Source: Thalassospira marina (GTDB lineage: Bacteria > Pseudomonadota > Alphaproteobacteria > Rhodospirillales > Thalassospiraceae). From it: a DNA stretch of 64,000 bases. A model generated the notes under the pieces. The model saw only the letters and a program-made list of their open reading frames with translations. It did not search any database and was not told the origin of the DNA. Location: the NCBI RefSeq assembly GCF_002844375.1, contig NZ_CP024199.1, positions 1,748,001-1,812,000 on the forward strand, given 5' to 3'. Shown here piece after piece: positions 1-8,552 of this stretch (positions are counted from its first letter, which is position 1; every line of letters begins with the position of its first letter). A program made the position numbers and the translations under genes.

Positions 1-371
1 TCTTCATCTTTGCCATCCAGCAGATGTGTCAGTTCCTCGATCCGGGAAATGCGGCCATCGCGAAGGGTGTAAAATGCAATCACCTTTACGCGGATATGGT
101 CCCCGTTTTTCTTTTCGGCGCGCACAATGTGAATGTCGGCAATGGTATCATCCTGCGCGATGATTTTCTCAAAACTGACCTCGGCACGGATCAGGGCATT
201 TCGCAGGGTTGCGGCATGTTGCAGGAACCCGTCCAAATCCAGTGTTTCACCATCAACAATCTGGATGTAATCGCGGGTGAAAAACGATGCGAGATTTTCG
301 GTGGGAATGGCCGGGTTTGTCAGGCTGGCAAACAGGTCGTGAAGAATGTTTTCTGCGTCTCGCTGGTTCAT
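1..371 (-). CDS. SnoaL/NTF2-like protein, 3' end cut by window edge
   Basis: Reading the minus strand from an ATG at 371 gives an open frame of about 123 residues that runs off the window edge without a stop. The product begins MNQRDAENILHDLFASL and contains the short helices and curved-sheet pattern typical of NTF2-like (SnoaL) folds, with FFTRDYIQIVDGE near residue 30 and a sheet-rich second half (IRVKVIAFYTLRDGRISRIEEL). Family members are small ligand-binding or isomerase-like proteins of about 130 residues, so little is missing. A GGAGAAAG ribosome site lies just upstream of the ATG. It is divergent from the AraC-type gene at 487, which may control it. The substrate cannot be told from sequence. 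Confidence 0.72.
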   Translation of the reverse strand, partial: MNQRDAENILHDLFASLTNPAIPTENLASFFTRDYIQIVDGETLDLDGFLQHAATLRNALIRAEVSFEKIIAQDDTIADIHIVRAEKKNGDHIRVKVIAFYTLRDGRISRIEELTHLLDGKDE

Positions 372-486
372 TTTGCTTTCTCCTTGCAGGCAAAGGCCCA
401 ATGCATTTGCCGTTAAGGTGAAAATAGCGTTATAAGTTTGGCGCTTCTCACGCATTAGTGCCAATAAATAACGTTTTAAGGCCATC

Positions 487-1284
487 ATGCCGGATTACCT
501 GATTGATCCCTCGTTTCTAAATGCTTCCGGTGATGCTGCGTCGATCCGGGTGGTGTTGCGGCGCAGCCCGCTTGCTCGCGAAACAGCCCTGCATTCCCAT
601 GCTTTCGGGCAGTTGATTGGCCCGTTAAAGGGATCAGCCCGGATCGAAACGGATGCCGGTATCTGGGTGGTTCCGGCCATTCATGCGGCCTGGGTGCCAC
701 CCCATCATGACCATGCCCTGCAATCCAACGGTCCGTTTCAGGGATGGAGCATCTATGTCCCGCCGGTCCTGTGTGCCAACCTGCCGCAAAGCCCGCTAAC
801 GCTGCAGGGCAATGCGTTGCTGGATGCTGCAATTCAGCGGGCATCGCACTGGCAAAACGGGCCGGAAACACCGGCACAGCATCGCCTGGCGCAGGTTATT
901 CTTGATGAAATCGCAACAGCGCAGCCCGTTGGCCTGAATTTACCCGCCCCGCAGGATGCACGCCTGCAACGTATTGCCCGGCAGCTTGCCGCTGATCTGG
1001 CCGATCATCGCGGCATGGCGGAATGGGCCAATTGGGCCGGTATCGCACCGCGTACGCTCAGCCGCCGGTTTGTGGCTGAAACCGGCTTTACCTTCCGGGA
1101 CTGGCGGCAACGTGCCCGCCTGCTTGCGGCCCTTGAAATGCTGGCATCGGGCAGGGCGGTTACCACCGTCGCGCTTGATTTGGGTTATGAAAATATCAGT
1201 GCCTTTATCACTGCATTCAAAAAAACGTTCGGCACAACACCCGGCCAGTATCTGGCATACGGTTCTGAGAATCCGGCTATCTGA
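487..1284 (+). CDS. AraC-family transcriptional regulator with N-terminal cupin
   Basis: The 265-residue protein has an N-terminal cupin-like sensor (residues about 15-110, with LHSHAFGQLIGPLKG and the proline-rich PAIHAAWVPPHHDH typical of this subfamily) and a C-terminal double helix-turn-helix (about 165-260, including GIAPRTLSRRFVAETGFTF and ALDLGYENISAFITAFKKTFG). The domain order and length match AraC regulators of the YdeC/cupin type that act on adjacent genes. TAAGG lies 5 bases before the ATG. The divergent SnoaL-like gene is the obvious candidate target; the inducer is unknown. Confidence 0.9.
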   Translation: MPDYLIDPSFLNASGDAASIRVVLRRSPLARETALHSHAFGQLIGPLKGSARIETDAGIWVVPAIHAAWVPPHHDHALQSNGPFQGWSIYVPPVLCANLPQSPLTLQGNALLDAAIQRASHWQNGPETPAQHRLAQVILDEIATAQPVGLNLPAPQDARLQRIARQLAADLADHRGMAEWANWAGIAPRTLSRRFVAETGFTFRDWRQRARLLAALEMLASGRAVTTVALDLGYENISAFITAFKKTFGTTPGQYLAYGSENPAI

Positions 1285-1414
1285 TTAGTCCGGACATCAC
1301 TGCGAAAACAGTGTACGGCGCAGTCTTTTGCGTTTCTGTCATACAGTTGGGGTTTTGCGCGCTGGAACGGGGCAGTCGCGGCCATTCGTCTGGTACCATC
1401 CATTACCTCATGGT

Positions 1415-2623
1415 TTAAAACAGGGACAGTTGCCCATCCACGCCCGGCCGCATGAAACCGCTGCTATCAAGGTTGATGGTGCGGCCTGTTAAATTGTGTT
1501 TACGCCGGGCAAGGTCAAACCGTTTGGCGATCAGATCGGCAATGGGGCCGGTTCCGCGCATGCGGTTGCCAAAGCTGGCATCGTAAATCTTGCCATCGCG
1601 CATTTGCCGCACCAGCGACATTACTTTGTCGCGCCGGTCCGGGTAATGGTTTTGCAGCCATTCATCAAACAGATCGGCGATTTCCAGTGGCAGGCGCAAC
1701 ACAATATGCCCGACCGATTGCGCTCCGGCCTGTTTGCAGGCTGCGACCAGATTTTCAATTTCGCTGTCATTCAAACCGGGAATTACGGGCGCACATAATG
1801 CGGTCACCGGAATGCCGGCATCGGCCAGTTTGCGAATGGCATCAAGCCTGCGATGTGGTGCACTGGCACGCGGTTCCAAAAGGTTCGATAGCCGGTGATC
1901 AAGGGATGTTACCGATACCGCAACCGACGCCCGGTTTTGCCGGGCCATCGGGGCAATCAGGTCAATGTCACGGCAGACCAGTGCTGACTTGGTAATGATC
2001 GAAAAGGGATGCCGGCAATCGGCCAGAACCTCGATCAGTTTGCGGGTCAGTTTTTTGTCGCGTTCCACCGGCTGGTAAGGATCGGTTGCTGTGCCGATCA
2101 CAATGGGGGCGGGCATATAAGCCTTGGCCGCCAGTTGTTTGCGCAAAAGGGCAGGGGCATCGGGCTTCCAGAACAGCTTTGTTTCAAAATCCAGCCCCGG
2201 TGACAGCCCCAGATAGGCATGTGTGGGCCGGGCAAAACAGTAAATACAGCCGTGTTCACAGCCACGATAGGGGTTGATAGACCGGTCAAATGGCACATCG
2301 GGGCTTTGATTGCGGGTTATTACGCTGCGTGCGCCATCAATGCCCAATGTTGTTTTCAGGCGCGGGGCATCGAAGCCATAATCATCACCACCGCCATCAT
2401 TATCGGGATTTCTGGCATTGGTGGCATTTTGGGCATTGTTGTTTTCCGGTTGCACCAGCCAGCCATCATCCCAGGCATGATGGGAAAATTTTTCAAACCG
2501 GCCATTGGCATTGGATACCGCCCCACGGCCCTTTTGCGCACGGGCAGGAAGCAGGCTTTCATCCTGCGCAGTGGCTGCATTTGCGGTTCTGGGCGATTTG
2601 GGGTTGGCAAGGGGGCTGGGCAT
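1415..2623 (-). CDS. PA0069/Rv2578c-family radical SAM protein
   Basis: The 402-residue protein carries CEHGCIYC (CxxxCxxC), the [4Fe-4S] cluster motif of radical SAM enzymes, in a context (NPYRGCEHGCIYCFARPTH) found in the PA0069/Rv2578c family, which is related to spore photoproduct lyase SplB. The N-terminal 90 residues are polar and Asn/Asp-rich, including a run of alternating Asn and Asp. The start at 2623 was chosen over in-frame ATGs at 2632 and 2641 because GGAGG sits 9 bases before it. The reaction is not established for the family; a DNA-repair role is inferred from the SplB relation and from the LexA-type box in the promoter. It is monocistronic. Confidence 0.9.
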   Translation of the reverse strand: MPSPLANPKSPRTANAATAQDESLLPARAQKGRGAVSNANGRFEKFSHHAWDDGWLVQPENNNAQNATNARNPDNDGGGDDYGFDAPRLKTTLGIDGARSVITRNQSPDVPFDRSINPYRGCEHGCIYCFARPTHAYLGLSPGLDFETKLFWKPDAPALLRKQLAAKAYMPAPIVIGTATDPYQPVERDKKLTRKLIEVLADCRHPFSIITKSALVCRDIDLIAPMARQNRASVAVSVTSLDHRLSNLLEPRASAPHRRLDAIRKLADAGIPVTALCAPVIPGLNDSEIENLVAACKQAGAQSVGHIVLRLPLEIADLFDEWLQNHYPDRRDKVMSLVRQMRDGKIYDASFGNRMRGTGPIADLIAKRFDLARRKHNLTGRTINLDSSGFMRPGVDGQLSLF

Positions 2624-2683
2624 GGTCCGCATCCTCCGCATCCCGTGGGTCCAATGGCAAAGGGGTTTTATTGTTTAAATGCC

Positions 2684-2711
2684 AATATAGAACAAAATAA
2701 GAACATTGCAA
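2684..2711 (-). promoter_or_regulatory. Promoter with embedded LexA (SOS) box
   Basis: On the minus strand TTGCAA (2711-2706) and TATATT (2689-2684) are separated by 16 bases, a plausible sigma-70 promoter for the radical SAM gene. Its spacer holds GTTC-N7-GTTC (2704-2690), the direct-repeat SOS box described for alphaproteobacterial LexA. Both half sites are exact. Repression by LexA is inferred. Confidence 0.65.
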
Positions 2712-2806
2712 TTGTAAAACCCTTTTCCCGCCTTTTGCGGGCCATGATTTGATGGTCCCATCGCCTGTGTTTTATGGTCCGGTATTTTTATGGAACGGGG
2801 ATATTC

Positions 2807-3859
2807 ATGCGTGTGATTGTGACTGGCGGTGCCGGTTTTATCGGCTCGGCCCTGTGCCGGTATCTGGTGGGTGAATGTGGCTGGCAGGTCCTTAATATCG
2901 ACAAGCTGACCTATGCGGCAGACCAGCGGTCGCTGGCCTCTATCGAAGGGGCACCGGGATATCGTTTCATGCAGGCCGATATCGCCGATGGCGATAAAAT
3001 CAGCCATATCCTTGATGATTACCAACCCGATGCCGTCATGCATCTTGCCGCCGAAAGCCATGTTGACCGTTCCATCGACGGGCCGGGTGATTTTATCCAA
3101 ACCAATATTGTTGGCACTTATCGCCTGCTTGATGCCGCCCTTCATTATTGGCGAAATCTGCCAGAAGACCGGCAAAAAACCTTCCGGTTCCATCATGTTT
3201 CGACTGACGAGGTCTATGGCTCCCTTGGTGCGGAAGGGCTGTTTACCGAAAGTACGGCCTATCAGCCTAATTCGCCCTATTCGGCCAGCAAGGCATCGTC
3301 GGACCATCTGGTGCGCGCATGGCACCATACCTATGGTTTGCCGGTGGTGGTGTCGAACTGTTCCAACAATTACGGGCCGTACCAGTTTCCGGAAAAATTC
3401 ATTCCGCTGATGATTTTAAATGCCATGGCAGGCCGCAAATTGCCGGTTTATGGCGATGGGCAAAATATCCGCGACTGGCTGCATGTGAATGACCATGTCG
3501 CGGCCTTGCGCCTTGTTTTGCAGCATGGCACTGTGGGCGAAACCTATAATGTTGGCGGGCGGAACGAGGCGCGTAATATTGATATTGTCCACCAAATCAT
3601 AAACCACGTGCGCGACCTTTCCCCGCATCGCACCCTGCCACCCGATGATGAATTGATTGAATTTGTCGCCGATCGCCCCGGCCATGACCGGCGCTATGCC
3701 ATTGATGCCACCAAACTTGAAAACAGGCTGGGCTGGCAGGCGCAATACAGCCTTGAAACCGGCCTGCGCGATACGGTCGCGTGGTATCTGAACCATTCAG
3801 GCTGGTGGCAGCCGATTCTGGATCGCAAATATCAGGGCCAGCGTCTGGGCGTCGCCTGA
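2807..3859 (+). CDS. rfbB: dTDP-glucose 4,6-dehydratase
   Basis: The 350-residue product is an extended SDR enzyme that converts dTDP-glucose to dTDP-4-keto-6-deoxyglucose, the first committed step toward dTDP-rhamnose and other deoxysugars. It shows the NAD-binding TGGAGFIGS at residues 6-14, AAESHVDRSIDGP, STDEVYGSLG and the catalytic YSASK. The start at ATG 2807 follows GGAACGGGG; an upstream in-frame ATG would add eleven residues that do not belong to the family. The usual partners rfbA, rfbC and rfbD are not next to it: neighbours are a radical SAM gene and a LysE exporter. A related 4,6-dehydratase acting on another NDP-sugar is possible. Confidence 0.9.
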   Translation: MRVIVTGGAGFIGSALCRYLVGECGWQVLNIDKLTYAADQRSLASIEGAPGYRFMQADIADGDKISHILDDYQPDAVMHLAAESHVDRSIDGPGDFIQTNIVGTYRLLDAALHYWRNLPEDRQKTFRFHHVSTDEVYGSLGAEGLFTESTAYQPNSPYSASKASSDHLVRAWHHTYGLPVVVSNCSNNYGPYQFPEKFIPLMILNAMAGRKLPVYGDGQNIRDWLHVNDHVAALRLVLQHGTVGETYNVGGRNEARNIDIVHQIINHVRDLSPHRTLPPDDELIEFVADRPGHDRRYAIDATKLENRLGWQAQYSLETGLRDTVAWYLNHSGWWQPILDRKYQGQRLGVA

Positions 3860-4236
3860 TCACGTCATGGTAATTGGCTGGGTGGCTAAGGGGCTAAGTG
3901 GCTAAGTGGCTAAGTGGCTAAGTGGCTATCAGAGGATTTTAATTCCGGCTCGACCTGCCTGCTTGGCGTGGTGATATCACGATTACTGGGTATTCAGGTG
4001 CAAGCATGTATCGGTTTTAAAAATGTTCGGCTAATCTGGCTTCATTCTGGGTAACTGCCATCAGCCGTTTCCATGCCTGCGCCCCTGGTTTCGTTATGTT
4101 CGGGTCTTTTATGCATGTGCCTGCCTTGTGCTTTGGGCACGCATGTAATCGCTGTGAACCTTGCCAGCGGGGCGAAAAGTGCTGTTAACGCGCTGTAGCA
4201 CCATTACCCGGTAATTTCTTGCGATAGGGTGTGGTT
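3860..4236. other. Intergenic stretch with an 8-bp tandem repeat
   Basis: The 377 bases between the dehydratase and LysE genes hold the GGCTAAGT repeat at 3884-3929 and otherwise no convincing ORF, terminator or RNA gene. The region around 3970-4120 is unremarkable. Confidence 0.6.
3884..3929 (+). repeat. 8-bp tandem repeat, unit GGCTAAGT
   Basis: Units start at 3884, 3892, 3900, 3908, 3916 and 3924. The first unit ends in G and the last is degenerate (GGCTATCA); the four in between are identical. The array begins 24 bases after the dehydratase stop codon and is not in a gene. Confidence 0.93.
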
Positions 4237-4875
4237 ATGGTTTTGGAATGGTCGCAGATACTGACATTTACGCTGGTTACGTCGCTTTTGGTGATGTCGC
4301 CCGGCCCCAATGGGGTGCTGGTTGCTAAAACGGTGCCGACATCGGGCCGTGCGGCGGGTTTTGCCAATATTGCCGGGTTCATTACTGCATTTTACGTGCA
4401 TGGCACGCTGTCAATTCTGGGTATTTCGGTCATTCTGGTGCAATCGGCACAGGCATTTCTTGTTGTGAAAATGCTGGGGGCTGCCTATTTGTGCTGGGTC
4501 GGGATCAAGGCATTGCGCGATTCCTGGCGTGGAGTGCAAAGCATGGCCGAAACATCCCCGGCACGCCGCAAACGCACCCTTGCCAAAGCCTATGGCGAAG
4601 GCCTGTTGACCAATGTGTTGAATCCTAAGGTATCGATCTTTTATCTGGCGGCGTTTCCGCAATTTGTCCCGGTTGGCGAGGGTTCCATTACGGCGGCTTT
4701 CACGCTGGTTTGCGTCCATGCCATGATCAATGCGGTCTGGTTTACCGCAATGGTCCTGCTGCTTTCCCGTCTGACGGGGGCCGTTCGCAATGGCCGTTTT
4801 CAGCGTATCCTCAAGGCTGTCACCGGCAGCGTATTCATTGCTTTTGGCATCAAGCTGGCAACATTCCGTCCGTAA
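4237..4875 (+). CDS. LysE/RhtB-family amino-acid exporter
   Basis: The 212-residue hydrophobic protein has the LysE-family N-terminal signature (LLVMSPGPNGVLVAK at about residues 18-32), about six membrane segments, and GLLTNVLNPKVSIFYLAAFPQF at about 128-150, the conserved loop of homoserine/threonine/lysine exporters. It is an inner-membrane secondary exporter of amino acids or related metabolites; the substrate is not predictable. ATG 4237 is preferred over GTG 4231 because AGGG lies 8 bases upstream. It is transcribed alone and is followed by a clear terminator. Confidence 0.9.
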   Translation: MVLEWSQILTFTLVTSLLVMSPGPNGVLVAKTVPTSGRAAGFANIAGFITAFYVHGTLSILGISVILVQSAQAFLVVKMLGAAYLCWVGIKALRDSWRGVQSMAETSPARRKRTLAKAYGEGLLTNVLNPKVSIFYLAAFPQFVPVGEGSITAAFTLVCVHAMINAVWFTAMVLLLSRLTGAVRNGRFQRILKAVTGSVFIAFGIKLATFRP

Positions 4876-5263
4876 TTAACGGCGTGAAATTCGGGCTTTT
4901 AAATAAGGCAGGGCAGGCGCGGCATCACCGCAAACGGCCCTGCCTTTATTTTTGCCTGAATATCGTGGTGATGCGTGTGGTGGTTCCGGTCAATTGCAAT
5001 CGCCGTTTTCGCGATGGGGCGGCGCGATCACGATCCGGCATAAATGTTATCGCCATTTACATGGGGCGGGCCGATTTGTCCGGCGCGCATCCTGTAACGC
5101 GCTGATCGCAGTTGATTTCTATATATGTAGTTATATTTCAAATATAGAAATTTAAGTTCGCCTACTGGTAAAGCGACTGTCGCAGACATCCATCCACAAC
5201 CATTCCCAGCCGTCGCTGATTAGGGGCGAGAGGCTGCTTTTGGTCGCGGGATTGTTTTTTGGT
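4876..5263. other. Intergenic stretch after the LysE gene
   Basis: These 388 bases contain the LysE terminator near the left end and an AT-rich patch at about 5118-5155. No further gene or RNA was recognised. It lies between two convergent transcription units. Confidence 0.6.
4901..4953 (+). terminator. Rho-independent terminator of the LysE gene
   Basis: AAATAAGGCAGGGC pairs with GCCCTGCCTTTATTT with one bulge across a 22-base loop, followed by more T residues. It starts 26 bases after the stop codon. Confidence 0.75.
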
Positions 5264-5419
5264 CTATTTGCGAAGTGCGATCAGGGCCATGACCAGCACA
5301 AACACCGCAAACAGGATATCGGCCAGCAAATCGTTGCGGCCCATCGCCAGAAAGGATGCAACCGGCAGGATCAGCGAGGACAGAACCAGAAAGACCGGGT
5401 TAAACAGGATCTTTTTCAT
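5264..5419 (-). CDS. Small membrane protein downstream of lactate permease
   Basis: A 51-residue ORF starts with ATG one base after the lactate permease stop codon (TAAGATG). Its product has two hydrophobic segments, one at about residues 5-25 (FNPVFLVLSSLILPVASFLA) and one at about 33-48 (ADILFAVFVLVMALIAL), with basic ends (MKK at the start, LRK at the end), so it is probably a two-helix inner-membrane peptide. It was found by reading across the gap, since it is below usual ORF length cutoffs. The near-zero spacing argues for translational coupling to the permease, perhaps as a small accessory subunit. No family was recognised. Confidence 0.62.
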   Translation of the reverse strand: MKKILFNPVFLVLSSLILPVASFLAMGRNDLLADILFAVFVLVMALIALRK

Positions 5420-5420
5420 C

Positions 5421-6995
5421 TTACTGGCCCCCCAGCATCATCGAAATCAGCAATATGCCCAGCGCCCAGACCCCACATAACAGGGTTAGGATGACCCCGG
5501 TTTTCAGCACTACCGAAAGCACTGGGCCTTCTTTGCCCGAAAGCCCGACGGTGGAGCAACCCACCATGATTTTCGATGGGGCCAGCATGCTGCCAAGCGA
5601 TGCACCTGTGGCCTGTGCCGCCAGGATCAGCGCGGTGGAAAGGCCGGAAAGTTCGGCAGTGTGGCGCTGGAACATGCCAAACACCACGTTGGAATTGTTG
5701 GTACTACCGGTCATAAAGGCGCCAAGGGCACCAATGGCCGGGGCAACCACGGGATAGGCGATGGCAAAGGCGCCGGAAAACAGCTTTGAGCCGCCTTCAG
5801 CCAGCGCATAGGTCATGCCGGCATGATCCATCATCAGGGCCAGGCCGATTACCGGGACCATGCCAATGCTGGTGGGAAGGCCGCTTTTAAGGGTGCGCTG
5901 CATGATGCGTTTGCCAATGCCATCGGCATAACGCCCGCGCAGCTTGAAAAAGGTAAAGCTGATAATGGCGGTATAAAGCAAAAGCGCACCGGGATGGCCG
6001 AAAATGGCAATCGCCTTGGCCTTTTGTGCCGCAATTTCCCAGCCCTGACTGGTTTGCATGGCCGGGAAGGAAAGGGTGAGCTCGATCCCCGATAAAAACC
6101 GTTCGACCGGGGCAACAAAGGTTGCCAGACCAACAATCACCATGAAAACCAGATAAGGGGTCAAACCCTCGATCAGGGGCATGTGTTGTGCGTCATCACC
6201 ATTGGGTTCGGCAATGTCATCGGGGTGAGGTTTCCAGAACCGGGTGACGACAATGGAAACGGCAAGGCCGGAAATCCCGGCAGTTAAACCGCCCAGCGTC
6301 CAGACACCGTAATTTGCCATCAGATACTGCACAACGCCCATCACCCCGGCAATAATCACCAGCGGCACGATGCGGCGGCGGATGGTGCGAAACCCGCCAT
6401 CCAGCCACAAAACAGCCGCGCCGCAGGTAAAACCCGAAAGGCCCAGCAGAATGGCCGAATAATGCGTAAGTTCGCTTCCGGGGATGCCGGTAACACCGAT
6501 CAGGGCTTCAAACGAAGTGGCCATATTGCCAAACAGCACCGACCAGCTATGCCCTATCATTGGGGCAGAAACGGCCAGAACCGGCGAAAATCCCATGCCC
6601 AGCAGCAAAGGCGCAATCACCGCAATTGGTACGCCAAACCCGGCAACACCCTGCAGGAAAGTGGCAAAAACATACCCCAAAATCAGCAATTGCAACGGGC
6701 GGTCATCGGTCAGCTTGCGAATGGCGGCACCGATGGTTTTGATCGCCCCGGCTTCCTCGGCGGCGAAATAAAGGATCAGCGCGGCCCAGACGATATAAAG
6801 AATATAAAGGGCCAGCATCACGCCCTTGGCCTGCGCGACGATCAGCATGTCAACCGGGGTGCCGAAGGCGAAAAATGCAATCGCGGCGGTAATGAACCAC
6901 GCAGCAGCCCCGGCACGGGCCGCCCCCCAATTTGCCTTGATCATTAAAAACAGGATGGTGGCAATCGGCAGGGCCGCCAGAATAAACTTGATCAT
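5421..6995 (-). CDS. L-lactate permease family transporter
   Basis: The 524-residue protein has about 13-14 hydrophobic segments and family features such as LILGYVFATFLQGVAGFGVPIAVIAP, PMIGHSWSVLFGNMATSF and GAFMTGSTNNSNVVFG. This is the LctP/LldP type of proton symporter for lactate and glycolate. The start is ATG 6995 (MIKFILAALPI); a TTG at 7022 would add nine residues without a ribosome site. No lactate dehydrogenase gene is adjacent, so the substrate assignment rests on family alone. It is followed by the 51-residue membrane ORF. Confidence 0.9.
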   Translation of the reverse strand: MIKFILAALPIATILFLMIKANWGAARAGAAAWFITAAIAFFAFGTPVDMLIVAQAKGVMLALYILYIVWAALILYFAAEEAGAIKTIGAAIRKLTDDRPLQLLILGYVFATFLQGVAGFGVPIAVIAPLLLGMGFSPVLAVSAPMIGHSWSVLFGNMATSFEALIGVTGIPGSELTHYSAILLGLSGFTCGAAVLWLDGGFRTIRRRIVPLVIIAGVMGVVQYLMANYGVWTLGGLTAGISGLAVSIVVTRFWKPHPDDIAEPNGDDAQHMPLIEGLTPYLVFMVIVGLATFVAPVERFLSGIELTLSFPAMQTSQGWEIAAQKAKAIAIFGHPGALLLYTAIISFTFFKLRGRYADGIGKRIMQRTLKSGLPTSIGMVPVIGLALMMDHAGMTYALAEGGSKLFSGAFAIAYPVVAPAIGALGAFMTGSTNNSNVVFGMFQRHTAELSGLSTALILAAQATGASLGSMLAPSKIMVGCSTVGLSGKEGPVLSVVLKTGVILTLLCGVWALGILLISMMLGGQ

Positions 6996-7124
6996 CGGAA
7001 ACGCATGAACCTTTGGAAGCAAGACGTTGCGGTAAAAGGAAAAATTGTTTTAACCGCTGGGGCATCATGTCCGAAGGCATGCATATGTGCAAGTTAATGC
7101 AAGCGCCTTTTCACAATATGGAAG

Positions 7125-7154
7125 TGGTTCGCCTTTTGGCAAAATTGGTTCGCC
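7125..7154 (-). promoter_or_regulatory. Direct repeat TGGTTCGCC upstream of lactate permease
   Basis: TGGTTCGCC occurs at 7125-7133 and 7146-7154, 21 bases apart (two helical turns), about 130 bases upstream of the permease start. It may bind a regulator; none is encoded next to it. Confidence 0.4.
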
Positions 7155-7250
7155 CTGGAAAATCAGCCCGTTTTTGTGCTTTGCGGGCGCGGCATACCGC
7201 GTCATCCTGGGGTTGATGTTATGGGCTGGCCGCCCTGTGGCATGTGCATA

Positions 7251-7281
7251 TAAAACCGCCGGGCAGGAAAACTGCCCGGCG
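7251..7281 (-). terminator. Rho-independent terminator of the luciferase-like gene
   Basis: CGCCGGGCAG (7257-7266) pairs exactly with CTGCCCGGCG (7272-7281) around a GAAAA loop. On the minus strand the stem is followed by GTTTTAT, so it serves the gene ending at 7370. Confidence 0.85.
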
Positions 7282-7369
7282 CTAAGATAGAGCGATGGAT
7301 CGTGGATCGTGGTTTGCGGTGGTGCGCTTGTACGACTTAATGGCGCATTACACGGGACGCGGGCAAATA

Positions 7370-8389
7370 TCAGGCACAATCGGCCTTGGATTTTTCGGCG
7401 GCCAGTTCGTCACGAATGTCGGCACCAATGCTAAAGGATTTCAGACGGGCCTGATGGTCAAAAATATTGGCGGTCAGGATCAGCTCGTCGATGCGGGTTT
7501 CATATAAAAACTCGCGGACTTTGGCCTTTACCGTCGCGCGTGAGCCAACGGCGGCATAGCGCATGGCATGGTTGACGCCGGCCTTTTCAATTGAATTCCA
7601 CACGGTGTCCATATCTTCGACCGGTGCAGGCAGCTGGCCCGGATTGCCCCGGCGCAAATTCAGAAATTGCTGTTGCATCGATGTGGCAATGAACTGGCCT
7701 TCCTCGTCACTATCCGCGGCAAAAAAGCCCATGGCCGCGGCGACATAGGGTTTATCAAGCTGATCGGACGGTTCAAACCGCGACCGGTAAAGATCCAGCG
7801 CCTGCATTAGATAATCAGGTGCAAAATGCGATGCGAAGGCAAAGGGCAGGCCCAGCCGTGCGGCGAGGTCGGCCGAAAACAGGCTGGAGCCCAAAAGCCA
7901 CATCGGAACCTGCGAACCATAACCCGGCACGGCACGAATGCCGGGATTACCCTCCAGCGGGGCAAGGAACTGCTGAACCTGCAATACATCCTGAATAAAG
8001 CGCTCTTCGGTGCCGTGCATATCGCGGCGCAGGGCGGCAGCCGTGCGCTGGTCCGTGCCTGGGGCGCGACCAATGCCAAGGTCGATACGTCCCGGATGCA
8101 GGGCATCCAGGGTGCCGAACTGTTCGGCAATGACCAATGGGGCATGGTTGGGCAGCATGATGCCGCCTGAACCAACACGAATGGTTTTGGTTCCGCCTGC
8201 AACATGGGCAATGACAACGGATGTGGCGGCGCTGGCGATGCCGGGCATATTGTGATGTTCGGCCAGCCAATAGCGGTGATAACCCAGTTTTTCGCCATGT
8301 TGCGCCAGTTCAAGGGTTTTGCGCAGCGCATCGGATGGATGCTCGCCCGCATTTACCGGGCAAAGGTCAAGGATGGAGAAACGTGTCAT
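7370..8389 (-). CDS. LLM-class flavin-dependent oxidoreductase
   Basis: The 339-residue protein matches the luciferase-like monooxygenase fold, YhbW-like subgroup: [18 protein letters not shown] at the start, [17 protein letters not shown] at about residues 38-54, [44 protein letters not shown] at about 70-115. These enzymes use FMN or F420 to oxidise small organics; alphaproteobacterial members most probably use FMN. It is a single-gene unit with its own terminator. The physiological substrate is unknown. Confidence 0.9.
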   Translation of the reverse strand: MTRFSILDLCPVNAGEHPSDALRKTLELAQHGEKLGYHRYWLAEHHNMPGIASAATSVVIAHVAGGTKTIRVGSGGIMLPNHAPLVIAEQFGTLDALHPGRIDLGIGRAPGTDQRTAAALRRDMHGTEERFIQDVLQVQQFLAPLEGNPGIRAVPGYGSQVPMWLLGSSLFSADLAARLGLPFAFASHFAPDYLMQALDLYRSRFEPSDQLDKPYVAAAMGFFAADSDEEGQFIATSMQQQFLNLRRGNPGQLPAPVEDMDTVWNSIEKAGVNHAMRYAAVGSRATVKAKVREFLYETRIDELILTANIFDHQARLKSFSIGADIRDELAAEKSKADCA

Positions 8390-8552
8390 AACAATATATA
8401 TCCTGTTGGGCGCAGGGCATTTTTCAGCCGCGCCAATGGGCTCTGTTAGGACCTAATTTAGGGTAAAATCGCAATAACGCCAGCGTGAGGTGCCATTTAC
8501 GGGAAGGTTGGCAAAAAGCGGTTGTTTCACAAAATCGGATGAGGGCCGGAAT

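Larger units (their letters stand above)
6996..7369. other. Intergenic stretch upstream of the lactate permease
   Basis: It holds a direct repeat (7125-7154), the terminator of the oxidoreductase gene (7251-7281), and a four-codon micro-ORF (ATG CGT TTC CGA TGA, reading minus from 7007) whose stop overlaps the permease ATG. No other gene was seen. Confidence 0.6.

Noticed and set aside
2219..2752. Plus-strand open frame of 177 residues opposite the radical SAM gene
   Set aside because: Antisense shadow with no family match; the minus-strand frame has CxxxCxxC and a ribosome site.
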